A program made the position numbers and the translations under genes. Under the pieces are notes generated by a model. That model did not search any database. It saw only the letters and a list, made by a program, of their open reading frames with translations, and was not told the DNA's origin. Below, piece by piece: positions 1-7,375 of a stretch of 12,407 nt of DNA. The number at the start of each line of letters is the position of its first letter. Within the stretch, counting starts at the first letter, position 1. Source of the DNA: JBHIFE01 sp046760985 (GTDB lineage Bacteria > Chloroflexota > Dehalococcoidia > Dehalococcoidales > RBG-16-60-22); the NCBI GenBank assembly GCA_046760985.1, contig JBHIFE010000041.1, positions 1-12,407 of the forward strand. The letters are read 5' to 3'.

Positions 1-1853
1 AAAAGTTGCCCAGCGGTGTTTTACATCCGCGCCGTATTTTTAAGGGGGTTCGGGCTGGGGTGGCTGACTATGCTAATCGCCTGGGGATACCCACCCTTAA
101 TGGTGCCATACTCTTTGACGAAGGATATGTGACTAATCCGCTTGTCTACTGCGGAACACTAGGTCTATTGCCTAAGAACCTTGCTCAGAGAGGGAAACAA
201 AAAGCGGGTGATTTGGTGGTATTAATCGGCGGCAAAACCGGACGTGATGGCATACATGGTGTTACCTTTGCCTCGGAACAACTTACTGAGGCATCAACTA
301 CCGCTTCTTATAGCGCCGTTCAGATTGGCAATCCCATTGTGGAAAAGAAGCTTATTGATATTCTTATCCAGGCAAGAGACCGTGGGCTGTACTCTAGGAT
401 AACTGATTGTGGTGGCGGTGGACTTTCCTCTGCCGTTGGCGAAATGGCTGCCGAGACTGGGGTGCGGGTGGACTTGGATAAAGTGCCGCTAAAATATGCC
501 GGGCTCTCCTACACCGAAATCTGGGTGTCTGAATCTCAGGAGAGAATGATACTGGCTGTCCCACCGGTCTATGTTGAAGAGTTGATGAACCTTTTTGCCA
601 GCGAGGATGTAGAAGCGACCATTATTGGTGAGTTTACTGATGACCGGCGGCTTCGACTTTTCTATCACGGGAACCTAGTTGGTGACCTTAGCATGGAGTT
701 TTTACACCAGGGTCGCCCTCAACTGGAGAGAGAAGCAGTCTGGGAACAACCACAGTATGTTGAGTCTGATTTTGCTCAGCCACCTGACTTAGGTGAGGCT
801 TTGCTTCAGATTCTTGGCTCGTGGAACGTCTGTAGCAAGGAATGGGTTATCCGCCAGTATGACCACGAGGTGCAGGGCGGTAGCGTTCTCAAACCTCTGG
901 TGGGCAAGAATGAAGACGGACCCGGCGATGCTGCCATCATCCGACCTATCTTAGACTCAGAGATGGGAGTAATTGTCGCCAATGGCATAAATCCTAAATA
1001 TGGTCAGATAGACCCTTACTGGATGGCAGCCTCGGCTATTGACGAAGCGCTGCGGCAGATTATAGCCGTTGGTGGTAATCTACGCCAGGTAGCCCTGCTG
1101 GATAATTTTAGTTGGGGTAATACCAATCAATCAGATATGCTGGGGGCTTTAGTCCGGGCCGCCCAAGCGTGCTACGATATGGCGATGGTCTATGAGACTC
1201 CTTTTATCTCCGGTAAAGATAGCCTGCACAACGAGTTTCAATTTGAAGGGAAGACCCTATCCATTCCTCACACCCTGCTTATCTCCGCCATCAGTGTTAT
1301 GGATGATGTCAGCCGGGCGGTATCCATGGATTTTAAGAAAGCTGGCGACCTCATCTACATTGTTGGTAGTACTCAGCGTGAGCTTGGGGGGTCGGAATAT
1401 TTTAGAACCCAGGGTTTCATCGGCAATAATGTGCCTAAGGTGAACCCTCGGCGCGGCAAGGAGCTGATGGATAGCTTGAGTATGGCAACGGAGAAAGGCT
1501 TGGTCAGGGCATGTCATGACTGTAGTGAGGGTGGCATTGGCGTGGCTATTGCCGAGATGGCTTTTGCCGGGGGGTTGGGAGCCACCATCCAGCTGAAGGC
1601 AGTTCCCCTGGGTGAGCCAATAGATCGGGATGACTTCATCCTCTTCTCGGAATCAAACAGTCGCTTCTTGGTTGAGGTAGCCCCAGAGAACAAAGACGAG
1701 TTTGAACGGGTAATGTCTAGAACCAATTTCGCCGCTATCGGTCAGGTTACCGAGGGTGAGATACTGGAGATATACGGGTTGGATGGTAGCCAGATTGTGG
1801 CTAAATCTCTTGATGAATTGAAAGAGGCGTGGCAGAGACCACTGAGGTGGTAA
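1..1853 (+). CDS. purL: Phosphoribosylformylglycinamidine synthase, synthetase subunit (PurL), 5' end missing
   Basis: PurL catalyses the ATP-dependent amidation of FGAR to FGAM, the fourth step of de novo purine synthesis in the cytoplasm, using ammonia delivered by PurQ. The frame is open to the left edge of the window, so the start lies upstream; the TTG at position 6 is just an internal Leu codon. About 616 residues are visible. Counting from that Leu, the ATP-binding motif GGKTGRDGIHG is at 75-85, DCGGGGLSSAVGEMA at 134-148, YDHEVQGGSV at 285-294, GKDSLHNEF at 403-411 and CHDCSEGGIGVAIAEMAFAGG at 503-523. The second AIRS-type domain is complete and ends normally. It is followed directly by purQ, as in other organisms where the synthetase and glutaminase are separate chains. 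Whether the full protein is about 740 residues (Bacillus type) or longer cannot be seen. The family call is secure. Confidence 0.97.
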   Translation, partial: KLPSGVLHPRRIFKGVRAGVADYANRLGIPTLNGAILFDEGYVTNPLVYCGTLGLLPKNLAQRGKQKAGDLVVLIGGKTGRDGIHGVTFASEQLTEASTTASYSAVQIGNPIVEKKLIDILIQARDRGLYSRITDCGGGGLSSAVGEMAAETGVRVDLDKVPLKYAGLSYTEIWVSESQERMILAVPPVYVEELMNLFASEDVEATIIGEFTDDRRLRLFYHGNLVGDLSMEFLHQGRPQLEREAVWEQPQYVESDFAQPPDLGEALLQILGSWNVCSKEWVIRQYDHEVQGGSVLKPLVGKNEDGPGDAAIIRPILDSEMGVIVANGINPKYGQIDPYWMAASAIDEALRQIIAVGGNLRQVALLDNFSWGNTNQSDMLGALVRAAQACYDMAMVYETPFISGKDSLHNEFQFEGKTLSIPHTLLISAISVMDDVSRAVSMDFKKAGDLIYIVGSTQRELGGSEYFRTQGFIGNNVPKVNPRRGKELMDSLSMATEKGLVRACHDCSEGGIGVAIAEMAFAGGLGATIQLKAVPLGEPIDRDDFILFSESNSRFLVEVAPENKDEFERVMSRTNFAAIGQVTEGEILEIYGLDGSQIVAKSLDELKEAWQRPLRW

Positions 1854-1856
1854 TAG

Positions 1857-2621
1857 ATGGTTAAAACACTGATATTACGTGCCCCGGGGACAAACTGTGA
1901 CGCCGAAACTGTCTTTGCTTTCCAGCAGGCGGGAGCAGAGGTGACTTCCGTGCATGTTAACCAGCTAATTCGTGGTGAGCAGCAGCTTTCTGACTACCAG
2001 ATAGTGGTTATCCCCGGTGGCTTTACCTATGGCGATGATGTCGCTGCCGGCAAGGTGCTGGCCAACGAGATTAGGCTTAAGCTCGGTGAAGACATAATAA
2101 GATTTATTGAAGCCGGGGGACTGATTCTGGGCATTTGCAACGGCTTTCAGGTGCTGGTGAAAGCCGGCATTCTACCTGAGCCATCGGCTGGTGTTTCACC
2201 ACTATTAACTCTGGCGGGTAATGATTCCGGTAAATTTGAGTGCCGGTGGGTGCATATGGGGGTGAATAAACAAAGCCCCTGTGTCTTTACCCGAGGAATT
2301 GACCGCATGTATCTTCCGGTTGCCCACGGCGAGGGAAAGGTTGTTGCCGACCCTAAGGTCTTGCCCGAGTTGAATGTAGTCGTGCGTTACACTGACGAGT
2401 ATGGCAACAGCAAAGCCGGCTATCCCCATAACCCTAACGGTTCGGTGGCTAACATTGCTGGCATCTGTGATGCTTCCGGGCGTGTTTTTGCCCTCATGCC
2501 CCACCCCGAGCGCCATATCCGGGGCACCCAGCACCCCCAGTGGACAAGACAGGGAGCTAAGGAGTATGGGGACGGCTTTCGCATATTCCTCAATGCGGTC
2601 AAATGGGCTCAGAATCTGTAA
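1857..2621 (+). CDS. purQ: Phosphoribosylformylglycinamidine synthase, glutaminase subunit (PurQ)
   Basis: PurQ is the class I glutamine amidotransferase that hydrolyses glutamine and passes ammonia to PurL. The 254-residue product starts APGTNCD near the N-terminus, has PGGFTYGDD at 53-61, and carries the nucleophile Cys94 in LGICNGFQVL. The rest of the catalytic triad is His216 and Glu218 in MPHPERH. GYPHNPNGS at 188-196 is also typical of PurQ. It is slightly longer than the about 227-residue Bacillus enzyme. The ATG start lies 3 nt after the purL stop, with GAGGTGG at 1844-1850 as ribosome-binding site, so purL and purQ are almost certainly co-transcribed and translationally coupled. A terminator-like hairpin follows about 100 nt after the stop. 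All key residues are present. Confidence 0.97.
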   Translation: MVKTLILRAPGTNCDAETVFAFQQAGAEVTSVHVNQLIRGEQQLSDYQIVVIPGGFTYGDDVAAGKVLANEIRLKLGEDIIRFIEAGGLILGICNGFQVLVKAGILPEPSAGVSPLLTLAGNDSGKFECRWVHMGVNKQSPCVFTRGIDRMYLPVAHGEGKVVADPKVLPELNVVVRYTDEYGNSKAGYPHNPNGSVANIAGICDASGRVFALMPHPERHIRGTQHPQWTRQGAKEYGDGFRIFLNAVKWAQNL

Positions 2622-2672
2622 ACAAACGCCTCTTCCTTCCCCTGATACCTTACCCGCCTTTCCACACGCACT

Positions 2673-2759
2673 AGGGTGTTTAAGAGGGGCGCTAGCCCTA
2701 GATATTCTTCTTATAGGGGTGTCTAAGAGGGGCAGCAGCCCCTCTTTTTAATATTCTTC
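2673..2759 (+). repeat. Tandem imperfect repeat with hairpin core (two units)
   Basis: Two imperfect copies of about 40 nt lie side by side at 2673-2710 and 2715-2759. Both share the order GGGTGT-y-TAAGAGGGGC, a 4-nt loop, GCCC and ATATTCTTC. The second copy has a full 9-bp stem with a T-tract and the first a shortened stem (GGGC/GCCC). The first copy is also flanked by CTAGGG at 2671-2676 and CCCTAG at 2696-2701. Similar G-rich units recur in Dehalococcoidia genomes as I recall them; this is memory, not a search result. Confidence 0.65.
2725..2749 (+). terminator. Rho-independent terminator after purLQ
   Basis: A perfect 9-bp stem AAGAGGGGC (2725-2733) / GCCCCTCTT (2738-2746) with loop AGCA is followed by further T residues to 2749. 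Stem strength and the U-tract fit a factor-independent terminator for the purine operon, about 105 nt after the purQ stop. The hairpin is part of the tandem repeat. Confidence 0.75.
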
Positions 2760-2785
2760 CCCCTCTCCTTATCAAGGAGAGGGGG
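2759..2785. repeat. 12-bp perfect inverted repeat with 3-nt loop
   Basis: CCCCCTCTCCTT (2759-2770) and AAGGAGAGGGGG (2774-2785) are perfect reverse complements around the loop ATC. The sequence directly after it, about 2786-2805, contains a further small palindrome, GGTGA-GG-TCACC (2794-2805). No T-tract follows on the + strand. It may be part of a dispersed repeat element together with the units just upstream, or a second, T-less terminator hairpin. Confidence 0.7.
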
Positions 2786-2851
2786 ACACAGGGGGTGAGG
2801 TCACCTTGTTAAAAGTAAAGGGGGGGATGGGGTTACCACATAAACCTAAAC

Positions 2852-2960
2852 GGAGGTGAGGGTGAGCCATGCTTCGGACAAGTCGGATTTTAACGGATGT
2901 CCGTCTGTAAGGAAAGGAAAAAGCAGCTCAACGGCTGAAAATTCAGTTGAGAAAAGCCTC
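2852..2960 (+). other. Hairpin-rich stretch with a 13-codon ORF
   Basis: Three potential hairpins follow each other: CGGACA (2875-2880)/TGTCCG (2898-2903); CTCAA-CGG-CTGAA (2927-2939) with TTCAG-TTGAG (2942-2951); and an outer pairing of GGAGG (2852-2856) with CCTCC near 2957-2961. A 13-codon ORF, MLRTSRILTDVRL, runs from ATG 2869 to TAA 2908-2910 behind a GGAGGTGAGGGTGA purine run. It resembles no riboswitch class I can name. It lies upstream of the predicted promoter at 2966-2994, so it would not be in the importer's 5' UTR unless a second, upstream promoter exists. Confidence 0.35.
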
Positions 2961-2965
2961 CTCGC

Positions 2966-2994
2966 TTGACAGGCGGAAGTGAGAGATGTAGGAT
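2966..2994 (+). promoter_or_regulatory. Sigma70-type promoter for the TRAP importer
   Basis: A perfect -35 box TTGACA (2966-2971) is followed after exactly 17 bp by TAGGAT (2989-2994), which matches 4 of 6 consensus -10 positions. Transcription would begin near 3001, leaving a leader of about 75 nt before the GTG start at 3076. Good spacing and a perfect -35 make this the best promoter candidate in the window. Confidence 0.6.
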
Positions 2995-3060
2995 TTTGAG
3001 AGGGAAAAGGGGGGTGATAAATGGAAATAATAGAGTTAATACCCTAGAAGGAAAAATACT

Positions 3061-3069
3061 AAAGGAGGT
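3061..3069 (+). promoter_or_regulatory. Ribosome-binding site fixing the GTG start of the binding protein
   Basis: AAAGGAGGT is a near-perfect anti-anti-Shine-Dalgarno match and lies 6 nt before GTG 3076. It justifies the non-ATG start, which also gives a complete lipoprotein signal peptide. Confidence 0.85.
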
Positions 3070-3075
3070 AAATCG

Positions 3076-4146
3076 GTGAAAAAGAAAATATTGTTAATGC
3101 CGCTGGCATTGTTGTTAGCTGTGAGCTTACTCGCTATCGGCTGTCCGGCTCCAGCCCCAGCACCGGCACCAGCTCCAGCACCGGCTCCAGCCCCAGTCCC
3201 ACATGAAATAGTAACTGTGCCTCAGTGGACAGCTCCTTTGGGGCTATCGGGCAACGTTTTTGGGATGGCTCTAGAGGATATTTGCAAAAAGTACCACCCT
3301 TGGTTGCGGATGCCGGCTGGTGAGACTCCCGGCTTCATTTACAATTTTAAGGTTCACGGTACCACCCCAGCGGAGTGGAGGACAAGCGTTATCTACGGTA
3401 ACAACCTGCTGCGCTATCTTGCCTCCAAACCGGAGGACCCCTTCACCGAGAAAATTCTGGGCTATCGGTTTTTGGTTAGCTACATGGGGGCGGCGACGAA
3501 CTGGTTAGTCAGCCTCAACCCCGAAATTACGACCGTAGATGACCTCATTGGCAAGAAGGTAGCAGTGGGATGGATGACACAGATACAGTGGGGTTACCCT
3601 CATTACGCACTGCTTGGTGATACTGGCTTGGGGATAGCCGACCAGATGGAACTCGTGTTTGTTGGATGGAAAGGAGCCATAGCTGCCCTGCTGGATGGAA
3701 CAGCCGATGTAGCCAATATCGGGGCATACTACGATGGTAAGCATCCCGAGGAGGCAGTCTTTCCGTCCAAGGTGCAAGAGCTACTCGCTTCGGGCAGGAC
3801 GCTTTACCACATTGGGTACCCTAAGGAAGCCTTTGACGCAGTCCAGGCAAAGGGCATACCGCTTGAGTCGCTGGTAATACCAGCTGGGACGTGGCAAGAC
3901 CAGACAGAAGACCTGCGCATTGCTACTATGCCGTACCAGCAACTTGCCAAGGATGTTTTCCCCGAGGACATAGCTTACGAGATTACCAAGGTGTGGCTAA
4001 CTCACTATGATAAATTTAAGGAGTATCACGCTTTTGGTAAGTTCCTCAGCCTAGAGAGCATGTCCGCTGGCCTCACCAAAAAGGACGCTCATCCCGGGGC
4101 AGTAAGGGCATGGGAGGAATTCGGCGTCACCCTCCCTGAAGAGTAG
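3076..4146 (+). CDS. TAXI-family TRAP transporter substrate-binding lipoprotein
   Basis: This is the extracytoplasmic binding component of a TRAP importer, which captures an organic acid outside the membrane and hands it to the permease encoded next. The 356-residue product starts with a lipoprotein signal: KKK at 2-4, a hydrophobic core at 5-19 and the lipobox A-I-G-Cys23. A Pro-Ala linker (24-40) follows, then the binding domain, with GNVFGMALEDI at 58-68 and a C-terminal segment characteristic of TAXI proteins. The start is GTG at 3076, supported by AAAGGAGGT at 3061-3069. The protein is somewhat longer than typical TAXI proteins, partly because of the linker, and its N-terminal domain is divergent. 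The call therefore leans on the adjacent fused TRAP permease. The substrate cannot be read from sequence; TAXI proteins are known to bind glutamate or other carboxylates, and most are uncharacterised. Confidence 0.83.
   Translation: MKKKILLMPLALLLAVSLLAIGCPAPAPAPAPAPAPAPAPVPHEIVTVPQWTAPLGLSGNVFGMALEDICKKYHPWLRMPAGETPGFIYNFKVHGTTPAEWRTSVIYGNNLLRYLASKPEDPFTEKILGYRFLVSYMGAATNWLVSLNPEITTVDDLIGKKVAVGWMTQIQWGYPHYALLGDTGLGIADQMELVFVGWKGAIAALLDGTADVANIGAYYDGKHPEEAVFPSKVQELLASGRTLYHIGYPKEAFDAVQAKGIPLESLVIPAGTWQDQTEDLRIATMPYQQLAKDVFPEDIAYEITKVWLTHYDKFKEYHAFGKFLSLESMSAGLTKKDAHPGAVRAWEEFGVTLPEE
3145..3195 (+). repeat. Pro-Ala codon repeat (17 codons)
   Basis: The DNA alternates proline (CCN) and alanine (GCN) codons, giving residues Pro24 to Pro40 of the binding lipoprotein, with Val at 39. 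It forms an extended tether between the lipidated Cys23 and the folded domain. The short-period repeat could change length by slippage. Confidence 0.9.
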
Positions 4147-4167
4147 CAACTGGCAGGAAGGTGAATC

Positions 4168-4196
4168 ATACTGGGGGCCCTCACGGTCCCCAGTAT
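4168..4196 (+). promoter_or_regulatory. Strong intercistronic hairpin between binding protein and permease genes
   Basis: ATACTGGGG (4168-4176) pairs perfectly with CCCCAGTAT (4188-4196). A G-U pair and two further C-G pairs extend the stem to 12 bp around the 5-nt loop CTCAC. No T-tract follows, so it is not a standard terminator. In transport operons such hairpins often protect the upstream mRNA from 3' exonucleases or reduce read-through, so that binding protein outnumbers permease. That role here is inferred from position. Confidence 0.65.
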
Positions 4197-4214
4197 AACA
4201 TAAGGCATAGTTAA

Positions 4215-6098
4215 ATGACCCGAGACGGGAAGTGGCTCAAAATTCTGGACGGTGTCATAGTCACTATAGGTTGTGCTATGGCATTCTATCATCTTTTCTC
4301 TACCCAGTATCTATTCCAGTCAACTAAAGAGCATTTGATCTTTCATCTTGGCTTTGCCCTGACCCTGGTCTTTTTGACCACAATAAAAACGTTAAAGAGG
4401 CGAAGGCTATGGCCACTTGTGCTCATCCTTTTATTAGCCGGCTTGGTGGTTACCACCTATATGAAAGTTAACTATGAACATCTGGAGAGGGTGGTCGGTA
4501 CCCCGGGAACAGTGGATATGATTATCGGCACTATCCTCGTTATCGTGGTAGTCGAAGCCGCCAGGCAAGCCTGGGGACCAATTTTGCCCATAATTGCCAT
4601 TTTATTCATCCTTTACTTCTTTTTTGGTCAACATGCGCCCTGGGGCTTAGCCCATGGCGGTTTGGCTGTACCAACTATAATTTCGGTGTTGGGTATCGGC
4701 TTTAGCGGCACCTTAGGAGTTTTCTTAAGCGTATCAGCTAACTTTATAATCCTATTTCTTATCTTTGGTGGTCTAATGGAGGTTATGGGCATTCCTAGGC
4801 TTATCCTTGAGGTGGGGAAACTAGCCGGCAGGGTGCTGGCTGGCGGACCAGCCCAGACCGCAGTGGTCGGCTCAAGCGTGATCGGGATGGTCACCGGTGC
4901 CTCTGTGGCTAATGTTGCCCTCACCGGAGTTTTCACCATCCCCATGATGAAAAAGACGGGCTATTCGCCTGAGACGGCGGGGGCAATTGAGGCTACTGCC
5001 TCCAGTGGGGGACAACTTATGCCCCCGATAATGGGAGCATCTGTCTTTGTCATGGCAGTCATCATTGGCGTGCCCTATGTGGAGCTAATGATACTCGGCT
5101 TCATTCCAGCCCTGCTGTATTACTATTCGGTGGGTCTGGGGGTTCAGGTCATAGCCCTGAAGGAGAAAATATCTGCCCCCAAAGAGGCAATAGATACCAA
5201 GCTCATACTCAAAATAGCACCGGTATTCCTCATCCCCTTGGCAGTAATCTTCGTCCTGCTACTGATGAGGATGAGCCCTATGTATGCCGCCTTTTATGCT
5301 ATAGTAGCGGCACTGGTGCTATGTTTTATGCGAAAAGAGACACGCCCTACTTGGTCTGGCTTAGCCCGGGGGTTCGCCAACGGGGCTGTACTTGGAGCCA
5401 AAATTGCCGTCATCCTCTCCCTTGTCGGAATAATCTCTCAGACCCTCTATAGCACTGGGTTGGGACCTAGGTTCATGGGGTTGGTGGAGGCGTTATCTGG
5501 CGGGCAACTGGCTCTTGCTTTGCTAATGACTGTGATTGTATCAATCATACTGGGCTGTGGTGTTCCCACCGTGGGAGCCTATATCTTGGTAGCCCTGATA
5601 GTTGCCCCGGTACTGGTCAGGATGGGCGTGGGGATAATACCTGCCCACTTCTTTGTCTTCTACTTTGCCATAATAGCCGCCCTTACTCCTCCGGTAGCCC
5701 TGGCAGCGCTGGCTGGGGCAGGTATAGCTGGAGGTAACTACTGGAAGACATCAGTTAGTGCCTTCAAGCTGGCGATAGCTGGTTTCATATTGCCCTTCTT
5801 TATGGTCTATAATCCGGTGTTCTTACTGCAAGGTGGGGGACCACTGACCGGGGCATTATCGCTGATAGCCGCCTTGATAGCTATGGCAGCCCTGATAGCG
5901 GTGATTTACAACCATTTTCTAACCCCGATTACTCAGTGGGAGCGGGCGGCATATGCTTTGTGTGCCACCAGCTCTTTCCTATATGTCTTCACTGGAAACT
6001 ATATACTATTTGCCTTGGGGGTATTGCTCTTCCTCGGGCTAATGATGTTACAATGGAGAACAAAGAAAGCCTCCCTGCCAGCAGGCGATAAGGTATAA
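4215..6098 (+). CDS. TRAP transporter fused permease (DctQ-DctM type)
   Basis: This polytopic inner-membrane protein moves the substrate captured by the TAXI lipoprotein, driven by an ion gradient. At 627 residues it fits the fused small-plus-large (4TM/12TM) permease family. The N-terminal part (about 1-120) has four hydrophobic spans. The DctM part carries the family signatures GSSVIGMVTGASVANVALTG (219-238), EATASSGGQLMPPIMGASVF (259-278), LGCGVPTVGAYILVA (446-460) and AALTPPVALAALAGAGIAGG (488-507). The ATG at 4215 has only a weak AAGG (4202-4205) upstream, behind the hairpin, so it may be translated less than the binding protein. It ends TAA at 6096-6098. The gene order and fusion are the standard TAXI-TRAP arrangement. 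The family is secure; the substrate is unknown. Confidence 0.95.
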   Translation: MTRDGKWLKILDGVIVTIGCAMAFYHLFSTQYLFQSTKEHLIFHLGFALTLVFLTTIKTLKRRRLWPLVLILLLAGLVVTTYMKVNYEHLERVVGTPGTVDMIIGTILVIVVVEAARQAWGPILPIIAILFILYFFFGQHAPWGLAHGGLAVPTIISVLGIGFSGTLGVFLSVSANFIILFLIFGGLMEVMGIPRLILEVGKLAGRVLAGGPAQTAVVGSSVIGMVTGASVANVALTGVFTIPMMKKTGYSPETAGAIEATASSGGQLMPPIMGASVFVMAVIIGVPYVELMILGFIPALLYYYSVGLGVQVIALKEKISAPKEAIDTKLILKIAPVFLIPLAVIFVLLLMRMSPMYAAFYAIVAALVLCFMRKETRPTWSGLARGFANGAVLGAKIAVILSLVGIISQTLYSTGLGPRFMGLVEALSGGQLALALLMTVIVSIILGCGVPTVGAYILVALIVAPVLVRMGVGIIPAHFFVFYFAIIAALTPPVALAALAGAGIAGGNYWKTSVSAFKLAIAGFILPFFMVYNPVFLLQGGGPLTGALSLIAALIAMAALIAVIYNHFLTPITQWERAAYALCATSSFLYVFTGNYILFALGVLLFLGLMMLQWRTKKASLPAGDKV

Positions 6099-6280
6099 TT
6101 GAGGCAGAATGAGAAAGCGGCAGATTAAAGGGCTTGAGCCATCAGTTTGCTATCGTCAGATTCTACCCAGAGAATGATCCGCGAGCAAAAATAATAGCGG
6201 TAAAGAGAGTGATAGATGACAAGAAGAAACCGGTTAATTAAAAAACTTGCACTACGCTTTCATAGAAGAAGTGACAATAG
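6099..6280 (+). other. 182-bp gap with two 22-codon ORFs
   Basis: No terminator or clear promoter is visible here. Two ORFs of 22 codons fit in the gap. One starts ATG 6109 (begins MRKRQIKGLEPS), behind GAGG at 6101-6104. The other starts ATG 6216 (begins MTRRNRLIKKLALR), is very basic, and ends TGA 6282-6284, overlapping the ATG of the next gene as ATGA. Neither resembles a family I know. The absence of a terminator suggests the dehydratase gene is read with the importer. Confidence 0.4.
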
Positions 6281-6284
6281 ATGA
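6216..6284 (+). CDS. Possible 22-residue basic peptide overlapping the dehydratase start
   Basis: The ORF runs from ATG 6216 to TGA 6282-6284 and shares ATGA with the start of the downstream gene. Nine of 22 residues are Lys or Arg. The downstream gene's own ribosome-binding site is weak, so reading of this ORF could couple translation into it. The ribosome-binding site of the ORF itself (AAAGAGAGTGATAG, 6202-6215) is only fair. It may be a chance ORF. Confidence 0.25.
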   Translation: MTRRNRLIKKLALRFHRRSDNR

Positions 6285-7375
6285 AGATTACTGACGTTAA
6301 GGCTATACCGTTGTTCATTCCTTTGAAGGAAACTCCACCCTTTTCGGGAGGATTTTTAGCCGCCAAGGCTAGTGCCTACCATGTGTTGGTTAAAGTTTTT
6401 ACTGATGAAGGTATAACTGGTTATGGGGAAGCCTGGCGTTTCACCCCTGGTGCTGTCAGTACTTTCATTGAGGAAGCTTTGAAGCCTCTCCTCGTTGGTG
6501 AAAACCCGATGCATGTCGGAAGGTTGTGGGACTTGATGTATCGCACAACTTTCCGCTACGGCAGGAAGGGGGTAACTCTACATTGTATCAGCGGAGTAGA
6601 GGTAGCCTTGTGGGACATAATTGGAAAGTATAGAAATCTTCCCGTTTACGAAATGCTCGGGGGGCTGTGTAGGGATAAGATCAAAGCTTATGCCAGCCTT
6701 CTACGATATCAGAAGCCTGAGGATGTAGCCAGTATGGCACTTCGTTTTGTAGAAGAGGGGTACACCGCCATAAAACTTCATCAGACTGATGTAGAGTCAG
6801 TAAAAGCGGTACGCCAGGCAGTACCAGATGACATTACCCTCATGGTGGACGTTAATGGCGCTTGGACTCCCAGGCAGGCAGTGGAAAAACTTAAGGAATT
6901 GGAACAATACAGGGTGTTATGGGTGGAGGAGCCAGTCTGGCCCATGGATGACTATGACGGGCTAGCCTATGTAAAGGCTAAGAGCAACATCCTGATTGCG
7001 GCGGGGGAAAACGAATATACCCGCTACGGCTTTAAAGAGATGATAACTAAGCGGGCGGTGGACATTGTTCAGCCGGACACAATAAAATCGGGGGGGCTAT
7101 TGGAGTGTTGCAAAATCTTGGCTCTCGCTGAGGCGTGGAACCTCCAATTGATTCCCCATTCCTTCTATTTCGGCCCCGGGGTCGCCGCCACGTTGCATTT
7201 TAGCCTTAGCAACATGGGAAGCGAGTATATCGAGATCAACGCAGTTCCCCTAGAGGCATTTTTCATCCAGCCCTCCCTCCGACCGGAGAGGGGATATCTT
7301 GCCCCACTGGATAAGCCCGGTTTGGGCATTGAAATAGATGAGGATGTAGTCAAAAGGCACCTTTATACTGGTTAG
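6281..7375 (+). CDS. Enolase-superfamily enzyme, mandelate racemase / acid-sugar dehydratase type
   Basis: Members of this group abstract a proton next to a carboxylate bound to Mg2+, and then racemise or dehydrate hydroxy or sugar acids. The 364-residue cytoplasmic protein has the N-terminal capping domain (about 1-125) with DEGITGYGEAW (42-52), then a TIM barrel. The Mg2+ ligands are Asp190 (VDVNGAW), Glu216 (VEEP) and Glu243 (AGENEY). A His/Asp pair typical of the mandelate racemase subgroup is seen as Asp266 (QPDTIKSGG) and His293 (PHSF), and Glu315 lies in GSEYIE. At the end of the second strand it has Lys165-Leu-His167, whereas mandelate racemase has K-x-K. It follows a TRAP importer, which fits catabolism of an imported hydroxy acid. 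Dehydratase is more likely than racemase, but substrate and reaction are inferred. The ATG start lacks a good ribosome-binding site; the preceding short ORF may couple it. Confidence 0.88.
   Translation: MKITDVKAIPLFIPLKETPPFSGGFLAAKASAYHVLVKVFTDEGITGYGEAWRFTPGAVSTFIEEALKPLLVGENPMHVGRLWDLMYRTTFRYGRKGVTLHCISGVEVALWDIIGKYRNLPVYEMLGGLCRDKIKAYASLLRYQKPEDVASMALRFVEEGYTAIKLHQTDVESVKAVRQAVPDDITLMVDVNGAWTPRQAVEKLKELEQYRVLWVEEPVWPMDDYDGLAYVKAKSNILIAAGENEYTRYGFKEMITKRAVDIVQPDTIKSGGLLECCKILALAEAWNLQLIPHSFYFGPGVAATLHFSLSNMGSEYIEINAVPLEAFFIQPSLRPERGYLAPLDKPGLGIEIDEDVVKRHLYTG

Larger units (their letters stand above)
2622..3075. other. 454-bp intergenic region between purQ and the TRAP importer
   Basis: I see no convincing protein gene here. 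From left to right it holds a tandem G-rich repeat with a terminator (2673-2759), a 12-bp inverted repeat (2759-2785), a stretch with several hairpins and a 13-codon ORF (2852-2960), a sigma70-type promoter (2966-2994) and the ribosome-binding site of the next gene (3061-3069). There is also an 8-codon ORF, MEIIELIP, at 3021-3047 preceded by GGGGGGTG; it may be chance. The region separates purine synthesis from the importer and probably contains both the end of one transcript and the start of the next. Confidence 0.7.

Noticed and set aside
6..8. TTG at position 6 as the real purL start
   Set aside because: The frame is open to the edge and the product lacks the first part of PurL.
2401..2751. 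116-codon + strand ORF overlapping purQ and running into the repeat
   Set aside because: Most of it is purQ in another frame; the rest is low-complexity repeat sequence.
2852..2960. Known riboswitch or tRNA
   Set aside because: No class consensus (such as THF, Moco, guanidine or fluoride) and no cloverleaf or CCA end could be recognised.
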